Under the pieces are notes generated by a model. It was not told the origin of the DNA, ran no database searches, and worked only from the letters and a program-made list of their open reading frames with translations. A DNA stretch of 64,000 nt from an uncultured Ruminiclostridium sp. (GTDB lineage: Bacteria > Bacillota > Clostridia > Oscillospirales > Ruminococcaceae), in assembly GCA_947630175.1 (NCBI GenBank), contig CANRGJ010000004.1, forward strand, positions 124,001 through 188,000, written 5' to 3'. This document shows, piece by piece, positions 33,526 to 41,023 of this stretch (positions are counted from its first letter, which is position 1; each line of letters starts with the position of its first letter). The position numbers and the translations under genes were made by a program.

Positions 33526-33560
33526 AAAATACCTACGGAAAATTCCGTAGGTATTTTTTT
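33526..33560 (+). terminator. Terminator of the mannan-utilisation cluster
   Basis: A 14-bp stem (AAATACCTACGGAA, 33527-33540 with 33543-33556) has a 2-nt loop and runs into seven T. Confidence 0.88.
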
Positions 33561-34428
33561 ATATGTCGAGGCTGAGTTGTTGAGATGTTGAGGGGAATTC
33601 GTTAAGGTAGGAGAATATATCGTGGGGCTTATACATTATGCCGTGGCTTTCGCACTGGGTTTCGATAAGGGAAAAAAGCTGTTCAGCGTTGGGAGAGGGG
33701 AGTTCGTATGCGTCGCCGTAGGTTTCCTCGTACTTTTTTCTCAGGTTTGGGAAACGGCGGTCAAGGGCGGCGTAGTAGTATTCCCTGTCACCTTTGCGCA
33801 GGGTCATTCCTCCGCCGTCAAAGGTCAGGACGCCTTTTACGCCTGCGTCTATGCAGTAATCAAGTATTCCTTTGACGTTTTCCACCGTGTCGTTTATGAA
33901 AGGCAGCAGCGGGGTGAGCCAGACGACTGTGGGGATATGCTCGTGCTGAAATTCCTTTAACACCTCGTATCGGCGGCGGGTGGTACAGACGTTGGGCTCC
34001 ACAAAGCGGCACAATTCCTCGTCAAAGGTGGTGAGGGTCATCTGAGCGACGAATTTTGTATTGCTGTTGATTTTCTGTATAATGTCCATATCGCGGAGGA
34101 TAAGGTCGGATTTTGTCAGCAGGCAGACGCCGAAGCCGTATTTTTCCGCAACCTCAAGGCAGCGGCGGGTGATTTTCAGTTCCCTTTCGCAGTGAAGATA
34201 GGGGTCGCACATTGCGCCTGTGCTTATCATACATTTCGTGCGTTTGCGGCGAAGAGCGTCCTCCATAAGCTCGGGGGCGTTCTGTTTCACTTCTATGTCC
34301 TCAAAGGCGTGATTTATATTATAGCACTCGCTGCGGCTGTCGCAGTAGATACAGCCGTGAGTGCAGCCTCGGTAGACGTTAAATCCGCCTTTTGGGGAAA
34401 GTATGCCCTTGGCGCTGACAAAGTGCAT
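33559..34428 (-). CDS. SPL-family radical SAM protein
   Basis: This 289-residue radical SAM enzyme resembles spore photoproduct lyase (SplB). Its cluster motif is CTHGCIYC, i.e. C-x3-C-x2-C, in NVYRGCTHGCIYCDSRSECY. Further matches are STGAMCDPYLHCERELKITR and VWLTPLLPFINDTVEN, which are usual in the SPL-like family. True spore photoproduct lyases repair thymine dimers in germinating spores and carry an extra C-terminal cysteine. The C-terminal part here has one Cys in IETQCESHGIMYKPHD, but I cannot confirm that it matches. The enzyme may repair DNA or modify another molecule. It follows the terminator of the GH3 unit convergently. Confidence 0.85.
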   Translation of the reverse strand: MHFVSAKGILSPKGGFNVYRGCTHGCIYCDSRSECYNINHAFEDIEVKQNAPELMEDALRRKRTKCMISTGAMCDPYLHCERELKITRRCLEVAEKYGFGVCLLTKSDLILRDMDIIQKINSNTKFVAQMTLTTFDEELCRFVEPNVCTTRRRYEVLKEFQHEHIPTVVWLTPLLPFINDTVENVKGILDYCIDAGVKGVLTFDGGGMTLRKGDREYYYAALDRRFPNLRKKYEETYGDAYELPSPNAEQLFSLIETQCESHGIMYKPHDIFSYLNEFPSTSQQLSLDI

Positions 34429-34455
34429 ATGTAAACTCCTTTGACTAAAATATGG

Positions 34456-35364
34456 TTACTCCAAAGAGCCAAATTCACGCAAAAACAGCATATTATCAAT
34501 GGTGATGGCGGCTTTACACCAGTTTTCGGCAACATACCACTCTTTATAATCGCTCCACTGCCACGGAAGGTAAAATGAACCGTCAGCAAGCTGAGTGCTT
34601 TTTATATACTCACATTCGGCATGGCAGAGCTTTTTAAGCTCGTCGCTGTAAAGTCCCTGCCATTTAGGGAATGCTGAAGGTCTTGGGATATATTCGCCCC
34701 AGCGTGAGGTATCGCGGCAGATAGATCTGTCTATCACTTCGTCCAGCTTTGCGGATAAAGCTGCGCCGTCAAAGGGCATATCGCCTGCCTCCTTGCAGTA
34801 ATCAATAAGCGAGATGAAGCACGCCGCTATATGGCGTTCAATGGGAGCGTTTTTGATGAACCAATCTGCGGCTGTTTTTGCTATCTGTACGCCTTTTTCG
34901 TATAAAGGGCTTTGCTTTTTTGCATATTTAATGATAAATCCTGCAAGGGCGGCGGTGGGGTTATATTCAAAGGTCTTGCTTTCTTCTGAATACTTCCACC
35001 ACATTGCGCAGGGATAGTCGTTGCTTGAGGGTACGGTATTCAGCCACTGGTTGTGTTCGGGGTCAAAATCAGAGCCGCTTGAAAGATATTTCAATATGCC
35101 TTGTATTATGGGGTGATCAGGTTCAATGCCGCCTGTTTCTTTGACGTACTCTGTGGCTTTCCATACTCCGATGGGAATAGAGTTTGGGTTGAAATTGTCC
35201 GCCTCTATGCCGTGTCCGAAGCCGCCGTCAGGGTTCTGATAGGCAGAAAGGGCGGTGATAACGTCATTGGCGGAGCCGTTTTCAAAGTGATACTTAAAGA
35301 GCGCAAGGTCGATGGGTCTGGCATTGCGGTAGATAAATCTGCGGGCTTTTTCAAAAGTGTTCAT
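34456..35364 (-). CDS. Predicted alpha/alpha-toroid (prenyltransferase/squalene-cyclase-like) protein
   Basis: This 302-residue cytoplasmic protein has no assigned function. The segment NPDGGFGHGIEADNFNPNS with a QNPDGGFG repeat, plus the later STQLADGSFYLPW, matches the QW/terpenoid-cyclase-type alpha/alpha-toroid fold. No DxDD or DDTA cyclase signature is present, so a catalytic role is doubtful. The gene is followed by the SPL-like radical SAM gene 27 bp away, so the two may be one transcript. No signal peptide is seen. It could be a binding or structural protein; I do not recognise closer relatives. Confidence 0.75.
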   Translation of the reverse strand: MNTFEKARRFIYRNARPIDLALFKYHFENGSANDVITALSAYQNPDGGFGHGIEADNFNPNSIPIGVWKATEYVKETGGIEPDHPIIQGILKYLSSGSDFDPEHNQWLNTVPSSNDYPCAMWWKYSEESKTFEYNPTAALAGFIIKYAKKQSPLYEKGVQIAKTAADWFIKNAPIERHIAACFISLIDYCKEAGDMPFDGAALSAKLDEVIDRSICRDTSRWGEYIPRPSAFPKWQGLYSDELKKLCHAECEYIKSTQLADGSFYLPWQWSDYKEWYVAENWCKAAITIDNMLFLREFGSLE

Positions 35365-35422
35365 ATAAAACTCCTTTTAATATGATTTCGGATATTTTAT
35401 CCATGTATATTTTACAATATTT

Positions 35423-36238
35423 TTATCTGTCTGTATTGTAAAAATCCGACATTGCGTTTTGAAAAGCCTGCATCGGGGTCATACCGTGATGAGAGCGAAA
35501 ATCGTTCAGAAGGTGAGCCTGATCGGTATAATTGTATTTTTCTGTTATATCAAGAATTTTTGCGCCGCCGCGGGCGATCTCCTGCCATACAAGCTGGTAG
35601 CGGATAAGGTTGGAAAGCGTTTTGGGGCTGACGCCGATGTTCTCAGCAAAAATGCGCTCCGTTCTGCGCTGGGAAAGGGCGTTTCTGCGAGCAATCTCGG
35701 AAATTTTCATACGGCAGTTATACTTTATCATATCGTTTATCACGTTCATTACGTCAAAGTTCATACAGTTTAAATCAAGACGGCGAAGAAGCAGCTTTTC
35801 CGCCTCTTTTGCACGTTCGGGCAGGGTATTATGGCGAAAAACTATCTCGGTCAGCTCCGAAGTTATGCCGCGGAAAAAATCGTCGGGAAAATATGCGCTG
35901 TTTTTCGTATTGCGAAAGCTTTCTGCGCTGAATAAAACTGCGCTCCAGCAATAAAAACGAATACCGAATATATCCAATTCTGAGTTATGGGAAAGATAGC
36001 TTTTTTCGTCAAGGGTGCAAAATGCCGCAGTCAGCGTGTTATTTGAATTATCAGCTTTGATGATAATATCCATACAGGTGTCGGGGATAACAAGGCGTTC
36101 CGATGTTTCAAGCGAAGGGGCGTTGCCCCAGAAACAGCGGATATACGGTTTCAGGGCGGCGCAGGGCGGTATCTCGCAATAATTTCCACTTTTCAGAAAG
36201 GGCGTTGAGGTTATGGGGCGGTAATTTTCAAGCTGCAT
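35423..36238 (-). CDS. AraC-family transcriptional regulator
   Basis: This 271-residue regulator has two helix-turn-helix motifs at the C-terminus (about 160-260; YNCRMKISEIARRNALSQR with RRTERIFAENIGVSPKTL, and LDITEKYNYTDQAHLLNDFR). The N-terminal domain (about 1-145) resembles the DUF6597 type, opening YRPITSTPFLKSGNYCEIPP. GGGGGG precedes the ATG. It is leftward and sits 60 bp upstream of the toroid protein gene, which it might regulate. The signal and targets are unknown. Confidence 0.88.
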   Translation of the reverse strand: MQLENYRPITSTPFLKSGNYCEIPPCAALKPYIRCFWGNAPSLETSERLVIPDTCMDIIIKADNSNNTLTAAFCTLDEKSYLSHNSELDIFGIRFYCWSAVLFSAESFRNTKNSAYFPDDFFRGITSELTEIVFRHNTLPERAKEAEKLLLRRLDLNCMNFDVMNVINDMIKYNCRMKISEIARRNALSQRRTERIFAENIGVSPKTLSNLIRYQLVWQEIARGGAKILDITEKYNYTDQAHLLNDFRSHHGMTPMQAFQNAMSDFYNTDR

Positions 36239-36272
36239 TTATTTTTCCCCCCTTGTATGATTTGTTGTATAA

Positions 36273-36313
36273 AAAATCTGCCGATCAATTTTTCCGTTAA
36301 GTCGGCAGATTTT
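36273..36313 (-). terminator. Terminator of queT
   Basis: A 12-bp stem AAAATCTGCCGA / TCGGCAGATTTT (36273-36284 with 36302-36313) ends in a T tract when read on the minus strand. It sits just after the queT stop codon and before the AraC gene. Confidence 0.78.
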
Positions 36314-36325
36314 GCTGTTATATTA

Positions 36326-36838
36326 TCAGGCGGCTTTTTCAATGTTCTTTTCGTTGCCGATAAGCCGCATAAAGGGTTTGTTCCTCTGAAGTATAAATCT
36401 GAATACTGCGACGCCCAGTATGCTTACTACCACAAATTCTCCCAAAGCGACAAAGCCTGCGTTCATAAGGAAAGGAGTGTTGTCGATATAAGTAAGCTCT
36501 GCTCCTACCATAAGGGCGTTTGTTATGACTGGGAAAAGGGAGGCGACGTAAATGTTGGGGCATTTCCACATAAGCACCGCCGCAATAAGGGTAGCCGCTG
36601 TTCCAATAGGCACGTCAAGAAGCATAAACGGGCTGAACAGGTTGGCTATGGCGCAGCCTAATGTGAGGCTAACGCAATAGTCCTTGTTGTAGAAGCAGAG
36701 CAGCATAAGCATTTCCGCAATGCGAAACTGCACCGCCTCGTAAGTAAAGGGCAAAAATACCGTCAGGACGACGTAGATAGCAGCGACCGCCGCCAGTCTT
36801 ACCAGACGCACGGGGGCTGTGTTTTTGAGTTGGAACAT
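36326..36838 (-). CDS. queT: QueT-family queuosine precursor transporter (ECF S component)
   Basis: This 170-residue membrane protein should capture a queuosine precursor such as preQ1 for an energy-coupling-factor transporter. The start is placed at 36838 because AAGGAG lies in the leader and the protein then begins MFQLKNTAPVRLVRLAAVAA; an upstream ATG at 37000 would only add non-membrane residues. There are five or six membrane spans. EAVQFRIAEMLMLLCFYNKDYC and the loop GCAIANLFSPFMLLDVPIGT are typical of QueT. The shared ECF ATPase/T-unit genes are not in this window. An unusual structured leader precedes it. Confidence 0.9.
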   Translation of the reverse strand: MFQLKNTAPVRLVRLAAVAAIYVVLTVFLPFTYEAVQFRIAEMLMLLCFYNKDYCVSLTLGCAIANLFSPFMLLDVPIGTAATLIAAVLMWKCPNIYVASLFPVITNALMVGAELTYIDNTPFLMNAGFVALGEFVVVSILGVAVFRFILQRNKPFMRLIGNEKNIEKAA

Positions 36839-36839
36839 A

Positions 36840-36919
36840 GTTTTTTTCTCCTTGTTTTTTTGTAAGGTGGTTATCAAGCACACCGTTATTTGTTGGACAT
36901 AATTGAACAGTCCGAACAA
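36840..36919 (-). promoter_or_regulatory. Structured queT leader, candidate preQ1-type riboswitch
   Basis: Between the promoter and the SD the minus-strand leader forms a hairpin (36890-36898 with 36910-36919, one bulge). A short stem GGTG/CACC follows, then CCTT that can pair with AAGG of the SD. Hairpin, AU linker, hairpin, A-rich tail and SD is the order seen in preQ1-II RNAs, but the conserved bases do not match well. QueT genes are often preQ1-controlled; the ligand here is inference. Confidence 0.35.
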
Positions 36920-36925
36920 TATGAT

Positions 36926-36954
36926 ATTGTAGCATACATTTACAAAAAAATCAA
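36926..36954 (-). promoter_or_regulatory. Promoter of queT
   Basis: On the minus strand TTGATT (36954-36949), a 17-bp spacer and TACAAT (36931-36926) are present. It reads away from the feoB start 16 bp to the right. Confidence 0.7.
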
Positions 36955-36969
36955 GTGGGGTCGTAAAAG

Positions 36970-39081
36970 ATGATAAATATCGCTTTGGCGGGAAATCCAA
37001 ACTGCGGAAAAACTACGGTGTTCAATATGCTGACAGGGGCGGAAGAATATGTGGGAAACAGGGCGGGCGTTACCGTTGAGAAAAAAGAAAAAATCCTCAA
37101 GGGCAGAAAAGACGTTGTGGTGACGGATCTCCCCGGAATATACTCGCTGAGTCCTTATACGGCGGAGGAAGTGATAACGAGAGAGCATTTGCTTAGCGGA
37201 AGGTCGCAGGTGATACTGAACGTTGCGGACGCTACAAAGCTGCAAAGAAGCCTTTATCTCACGTTACAGCTTATGGATATGGGACTGCCGCTGGTATTGG
37301 GGCTCAATATGGCGGACGCGGCGGAAAAGCAAGGGGTCGTCATTGATACGGAAAAGCTGGGGAGGATACTTGGCGTTCCTGTGGTGAAAATGTCGGCAGT
37401 AAAGGGTATCGGACTTGATGAGGCGGTGGAAAAGGCTGTATATGCGGCGGGAAAAAAGGCGGCTCCTCCAAAGGCGTTTTCGGCGGGAACGGAAAGGGCG
37501 ATACTTAATATTGAAAATATGCTGAAAGGTCAAGCGGAGAAAACAAGGTGGTATGCGGCGGCGCTGTTTCAGCGGGACGAAAGGGTTTATGAAAATCTGT
37601 CCTTAAAGCAGGACATAAAAGATCAAATCGAAGCCGTTATACGAAAAAGGGAACGGGAATGCGGGGACAGCGCTGACAGCATTATAATAAGCGAACGGTA
37701 TGATATTGCGGAAAAGGCGGCGGAGCAGTGCGTTTTGAAAACGAAAAAGGAAAGCTCACTTTCGGAAAAGATAGACAGGATAGTTACGGGGAAATTTACG
37801 GCGCTGCCTGTGTTTGCCGTTGTGATGGCGGCGGTGTATTTTTTGTCGGCGGGTCCTGTGGGAAGTATGCTGAGTGAGTTTTTCGAGGATACGGTCATAA
37901 ACGGGGTGATAACGCAACCGCTGAGAGAGCTTCTTATCTACGTTGACTGCGCCGACTGGCTTGTCGGGCTGGTCATCGATGGGATAATGGGAGGAGTGGG
38001 GACGGTAGTAGGGTTTTTGCCTCAGCTGGCATTGCTTTTTGTTATGCTGTCGCTCCTTGAAGAATGCGGGTATATGGCGAGAGTCGCTTTCATAATGGAC
38101 AGGTTTTTCAGGGCGTTCGGACTGTCGGGAAAATCCTTTATTCCTATGCTTATTGCGACGGGGTGCGGAGTTCCCGCCGTGATGTCCTCAAGGACGGTGG
38201 ACAACGAAAGTCAGCGGAGAATGACAATAATCACGGCTACGTTTATGCCCTGCGGGGCAAAGCTGCCTGTTATCTCAATGATCGCAGGGACTTTTTTCGG
38301 CGGAGCGTGGTGGGTAGCTGTGCTGGCGTATTTTACAGGGGCGGCGGCAGTGCTGATATCGGGGCTTATTCTCAAAGGGCTGAAAATTTTCAGGGATAAT
38401 GACGCGCCGTTTGTTATGGAGCTGCCTGACTATCATTTGCCGAAAGGTAATATTGTTTTCAGAACGGTAAAGGAAAGGTGCGTTTCCTTTGTGAAAAGGG
38501 CGGGGACGGTGATACTGCCTGCGTCATGCGTGGTGTGGATTTTGCTGAACGTGGGGTGGAGCGCAGGAGGATTTGCGTTCGTCCGTGAGCCTGCCGACAG
38601 CGTTTTACGAAATCTGGGCGAGCTTTTGGCGGCGGGATTTCAGCCGCTGGGGTTCGGGAGCTGGCAGGCGGCTGTTGCGTCTGTTCTGGGGCTGCTGGCA
38701 AAGGAAGAACTGGTGGGAGTTTTCGGCGTGCTTGGGGACGCAGGAGAAATCTTTCGCGACAGCCTTTCGGCGTTCTCGTTTATGATGTTCAATCTGCTGT
38801 GTATGCCCTGCGTTGCGGCGATGTCGGCAATACGAAAGGAAATGAACAGCTTCTGGTGGACGGGATTTGCTTTGCTGTATCAGACGGTTTTTGCTTATGG
38901 GACGGCGCTTTGCATTTATCAGACGGGAATTTTTGTCAGGACGGGAAATATTACCGTGGGGACAATAACGGCGATGCTTACATTTGCGACGGCGGTGATA
39001 CTGATTCTTTACAGCTACAAAAAATCAAAAAATGAAAAAATAAAGAAAACACTGTTGACAAAAGAGAGAAAGAGAGTATAA
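36970..39081 (+). CDS. feoB: Ferrous iron transport protein B
   Basis: FeoB imports Fe2+ across the inner membrane under anoxic conditions. The 703-residue protein has an N-terminal G domain with G1 GNPNCGKTT, G3 DLPGIYSLSPY and G4 LNMADAAEK. A regulatory segment and the membrane domain follow (about 260-680), with Cys-containing gate motifs GYMARVAFIMDRFF and TGCGVPAVMSSR. GGGG lies 9 nt before the ATG. No feoA was found upstream or downstream, so it may be standalone or use a distant FeoA. Its end contains the promoter of the FMN-riboswitch unit. Confidence 0.96.
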   Translation: MINIALAGNPNCGKTTVFNMLTGAEEYVGNRAGVTVEKKEKILKGRKDVVVTDLPGIYSLSPYTAEEVITREHLLSGRSQVILNVADATKLQRSLYLTLQLMDMGLPLVLGLNMADAAEKQGVVIDTEKLGRILGVPVVKMSAVKGIGLDEAVEKAVYAAGKKAAPPKAFSAGTERAILNIENMLKGQAEKTRWYAAALFQRDERVYENLSLKQDIKDQIEAVIRKRERECGDSADSIIISERYDIAEKAAEQCVLKTKKESSLSEKIDRIVTGKFTALPVFAVVMAAVYFLSAGPVGSMLSEFFEDTVINGVITQPLRELLIYVDCADWLVGLVIDGIMGGVGTVVGFLPQLALLFVMLSLLEECGYMARVAFIMDRFFRAFGLSGKSFIPMLIATGCGVPAVMSSRTVDNESQRRMTIITATFMPCGAKLPVISMIAGTFFGGAWWVAVLAYFTGAAAVLISGLILKGLKIFRDNDAPFVMELPDYHLPKGNIVFRTVKERCVSFVKRAGTVILPASCVVWILLNVGWSAGGFAFVREPADSVLRNLGELLAAGFQPLGFGSWQAAVASVLGLLAKEELVGVFGVLGDAGEIFRDSLSAFSFMMFNLLCMPCVAAMSAIRKEMNSFWWTGFALLYQTVFAYGTALCIYQTGIFVRTGNITVGTITAMLTFATAVILILYSYKKSKNEKIKKTLLTKERKRV

Positions 39082-39082
39082 T
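39055..39082 (+). promoter_or_regulatory. Promoter of the FMN riboswitch-ribU unit
   Basis: TTGACA (39055-39060), a 16-bp spacer and TATAAT (39077-39082). The promoter overlaps the last codons and the stop of feoB. Confidence 0.8.
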
Positions 39083-39093
39083 ATAAGTATAAT

Positions 39094-39202
39094 CTGTTTC
39101 GGGGCGGGGTGCAATTCCCCACCGGCAGTAAAGTCTGCGAGCCCGCAAGGGTTGAATCGGTGAAATTCCGATACCGACGGTAAAGTCCGGATGAAAGAAC
39201 AG
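39094..39202 (+). promoter_or_regulatory. FMN riboswitch (RFN element)
   Basis: The conserved core is visible in order: CGGGGCGGGGTGCAATTCCC, CACCGGCAGTAAAGTCTGCG, AGCCCGCAAGGGTTGA, ATTCCGATACCGACGGT and AAAGTCCGGATG. The closing P1 stem pairs CTGTT at 39094 with GAACAG ending at 39202. It senses FMN and should shut off the downstream riboflavin importer. Confidence 0.97.
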
Positions 39203-39204
39203 AA

Positions 39205-39259
39205 TGTTTTACGTTACATAAAACATTTACGCCCCCGTTTATCGGGGGCTTTACTTTTT
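39205..39259 (+). terminator. FMN-riboswitch expression platform with terminator
   Basis: An alternative hairpin AATGTTTTA / ATAAAACATT (from 39204) is followed by the terminator stem GCCCCCG / CGGGGGC (39231-39237 with 39243-39249) and a T-rich tract. The arrangement fits transcriptional attenuation. Confidence 0.75.
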
Positions 39260-39294
39260 CCCAAAAATCATACAGATTATGGAAAGGTGTTATT

Positions 39295-39915
39295 ATGGCT
39301 GTTAAAACAGAAAAAACTCAGAGAATGGTAAATTCTCACGTCCGCAAGATAGCCGTTACAGCTATGCTGGCGGCGCTGTCAACGGTGCTGATGTTCCTCA
39401 GCTTCCCCGTTCCCACACTGATACCCAGCTTTGTGAAGATGGACTTTTCAGAGCTGCCCGCACTGGTGGCGGCGTTCGTCATTTCCCCCTGGGCGGGGGC
39501 GGCGGTGTGCCTTGTGAAAAATCTGATAAATGCGCTTTTCACAACGACAGGCGGTATCGGAGAGGTGTGCAACTTTTTGCTGGGGGGTATGATGGTAGTT
39601 CCCGCAGGGCTTATCTACAAGTATAAAAAGACCCGCACGGGGGCGCTGATAGCCTGCCTTACAGGGTGCGTCATAATGGCGGGGGCAAGCATACTGATAA
39701 ATTATTATATCATTTATCCCGTTTACTTTAATATTTTTGCTCCCGAAGAAGTTATTCTCGATTCTTACAGACTTATAAATCCTAATGTGGGAAATTTATG
39801 GGACGCTCTTATCTGGTTCAACGCTCCGTTCACTTTTGTTAAAGGCGTTCTTGTTTCGGCGATAACCTTTGTTATTTACAAGCCGCTTTCAAATGCGCTG
39901 AAAAAATTGTGGTAA
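39295..39915 (+). CDS. ribU: Riboflavin transporter RibU (ECF S component)
   Basis: This 206-residue substrate-binding membrane protein of an energy-coupling-factor transporter imports riboflavin. About five or six hydrophobic segments begin near VRKIAVTAMLAALSTVLMFL. The family motif FVKMDFSELPALVAAFVISPWAG and the GGIGEVCNFLLGGMMVVPAG loop are characteristic of RibU. The FMN riboswitch directly upstream independently supports the substrate. AAAGG precedes the ATG. A strong terminator follows. The shared ECF energy module is encoded elsewhere. Confidence 0.95.
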   Translation: MAVKTEKTQRMVNSHVRKIAVTAMLAALSTVLMFLSFPVPTLIPSFVKMDFSELPALVAAFVISPWAGAAVCLVKNLINALFTTTGGIGEVCNFLLGGMMVVPAGLIYKYKKTRTGALIACLTGCVIMAGASILINYYIIYPVYFNIFAPEEVILDSYRLINPNVGNLWDALIWFNAPFTFVKGVLVSAITFVIYKPLSNALKKLW

Positions 39916-39918
39916 AAC

Positions 39919-39953
39919 AATCTCCCCTGTCCTGACGGACAGGGGAGATTTTA
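39919..39953. terminator. Bidirectional terminator between ribU and FkbM methyltransferase gene
   Basis: A 14-bp stem AATCTCCCCTGTCC (39919-39932 with 39937-39950) has a 4-nt loop and a T run on the plus strand. The next gene is convergent and ends at 39951. Confidence 0.85.
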
Positions 39954-41012
39954 TATGCAGTATAAATTTGTGTCCCAGGCGGGAATATAGGGGTGGTGGC
40001 GGAGATACAGACTGTATTTGCCGTTCATTTCCATTATCTTCAAGGGCAAGTCAAGCAGGTCCTCGGTGCGGTGATAGAGGGAGAGGAGCAGTTTCGGCTT
40101 GTACGTTGAAATGGTCTTTGCTGCTCCATCAAGGGCCTCGCGCTCGCTTCCCTCCACGTCCAGCTTCATAAACGTGGCGGGAGAGCCGCCAAGGACAGAA
40201 TCAATGGAAACGGCGGGTATGTCGATGACTTTCCCTCTGCCGTAGGAATTGTCGGCGGAGCTGCTCCTGCTGCCGCTTTTTTGAAATTTCAGCGTGGTGT
40301 TTTCATTCCACGCGGCGGCGTTTATTGGGTGGAAAACGCTGCTGTCAAGATGTTCAAGGCGTTTCAGCATTTTTTTGAAGCTGCGGCTGTCAGGCTCAAG
40401 AGCGTATATCTGGTTGAACTTTCCGTTTGTTTGACTAAGAAATTTTTCAACAGTGTCGCCGTTATATGCGCCCATATCGACATATATCTCACTGTGGGTG
40501 AGGTTTAAAAGGCTGTACGCCTCCTCTTCGGGGGTTTCGCAGGATCTTAGATATTTTATCTGCCCTGTCAGCTTGTAAGTTATTATATCGTCAAGGACTT
40601 TTCTTGAAAAATCGTCGGCAAGGAGAGAACGGACCTGCTCCAGCTTATCACGGTTTTCTTCAAGATATTTTTCGTCAAAAAGTCCGCCGCCTGTTACGGG
40701 GACGTCGGGAGCGTAAAGCTCGTACCTGCTGTCAAGGTCATAAAGGCGGGAGGTCACTTCGGGAAGGCTGCTGCCAAAGCAGACAACGATGATGAAATCG
40801 CTGTATGTTTCTTGTATCTGGGAGAGGGTGTGGACTTTGTAGCCTAAAAAGCTTTGCCCACGAACGAACTCGTCGCTTGCCATAAATGCGGAGGGCTGTA
40901 TTTCAAGCACTCCGAACACTTTCATTATCTTTTCAGCTCCGTCGCCCATTCCGTACATAACTATGGGCTTGGAGGTCTCTTTCAGCCTTTGCCATACGGT
41001 TTTTATCTGCAT
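39951..41012 (-). CDS. FkbM-family methyltransferase with N-terminal Rossmann-like domain
   Basis: This protein of about 353 residues has its start at 41012, where AAAGGA lies 7 nt upstream. The C-terminal half (about 180-350) is an FkbM SAM-dependent methyltransferase, with YVDMGAYNGDTVEKFLS as the SAM loop, YALEPDSRSFKKM and FMKLDVEGSEREALDGA. The N-terminal part carries KPIVMYGMGDGAEKIMKVF, a Rossmann-like nucleotide-binding loop of the kind seen fused to FkbM domains in glycan clusters. Such enzymes methylate sugar hydroxyls in surface glycans. It starts 11 bp downstream of glmS. Substrate unknown. Confidence 0.85.
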   Translation of the reverse strand: MQIKTVWQRLKETSKPIVMYGMGDGAEKIMKVFGVLEIQPSAFMASDEFVRGQSFLGYKVHTLSQIQETYSDFIIVVCFGSSLPEVTSRLYDLDSRYELYAPDVPVTGGGLFDEKYLEENRDKLEQVRSLLADDFSRKVLDDIITYKLTGQIKYLRSCETPEEEAYSLLNLTHSEIYVDMGAYNGDTVEKFLSQTNGKFNQIYALEPDSRSFKKMLKRLEHLDSSVFHPINAAAWNENTTLKFQKSGSRSSSADNSYGRGKVIDIPAVSIDSVLGGSPATFMKLDVEGSEREALDGAAKTISTYKPKLLLSLYHRTEDLLDLPLKIMEMNGKYSLYLRHHPYIPAWDTNLYCI

Positions 41013-41023
41013 TTCAGTTTCCT

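Noticed and set aside
34192-34589. Short open frames around the SPL-like gene start
   Set aside because: They overlap the radical SAM gene or the toroid protein on the opposite strand or in other frames and show no independent coding evidence.
36839-37000. Longer QueT start at 37000
   Set aside because: The extra 54 residues lie in the leader and promoter region and contain the hairpins; AAGGAG is placed for the start at 36838.
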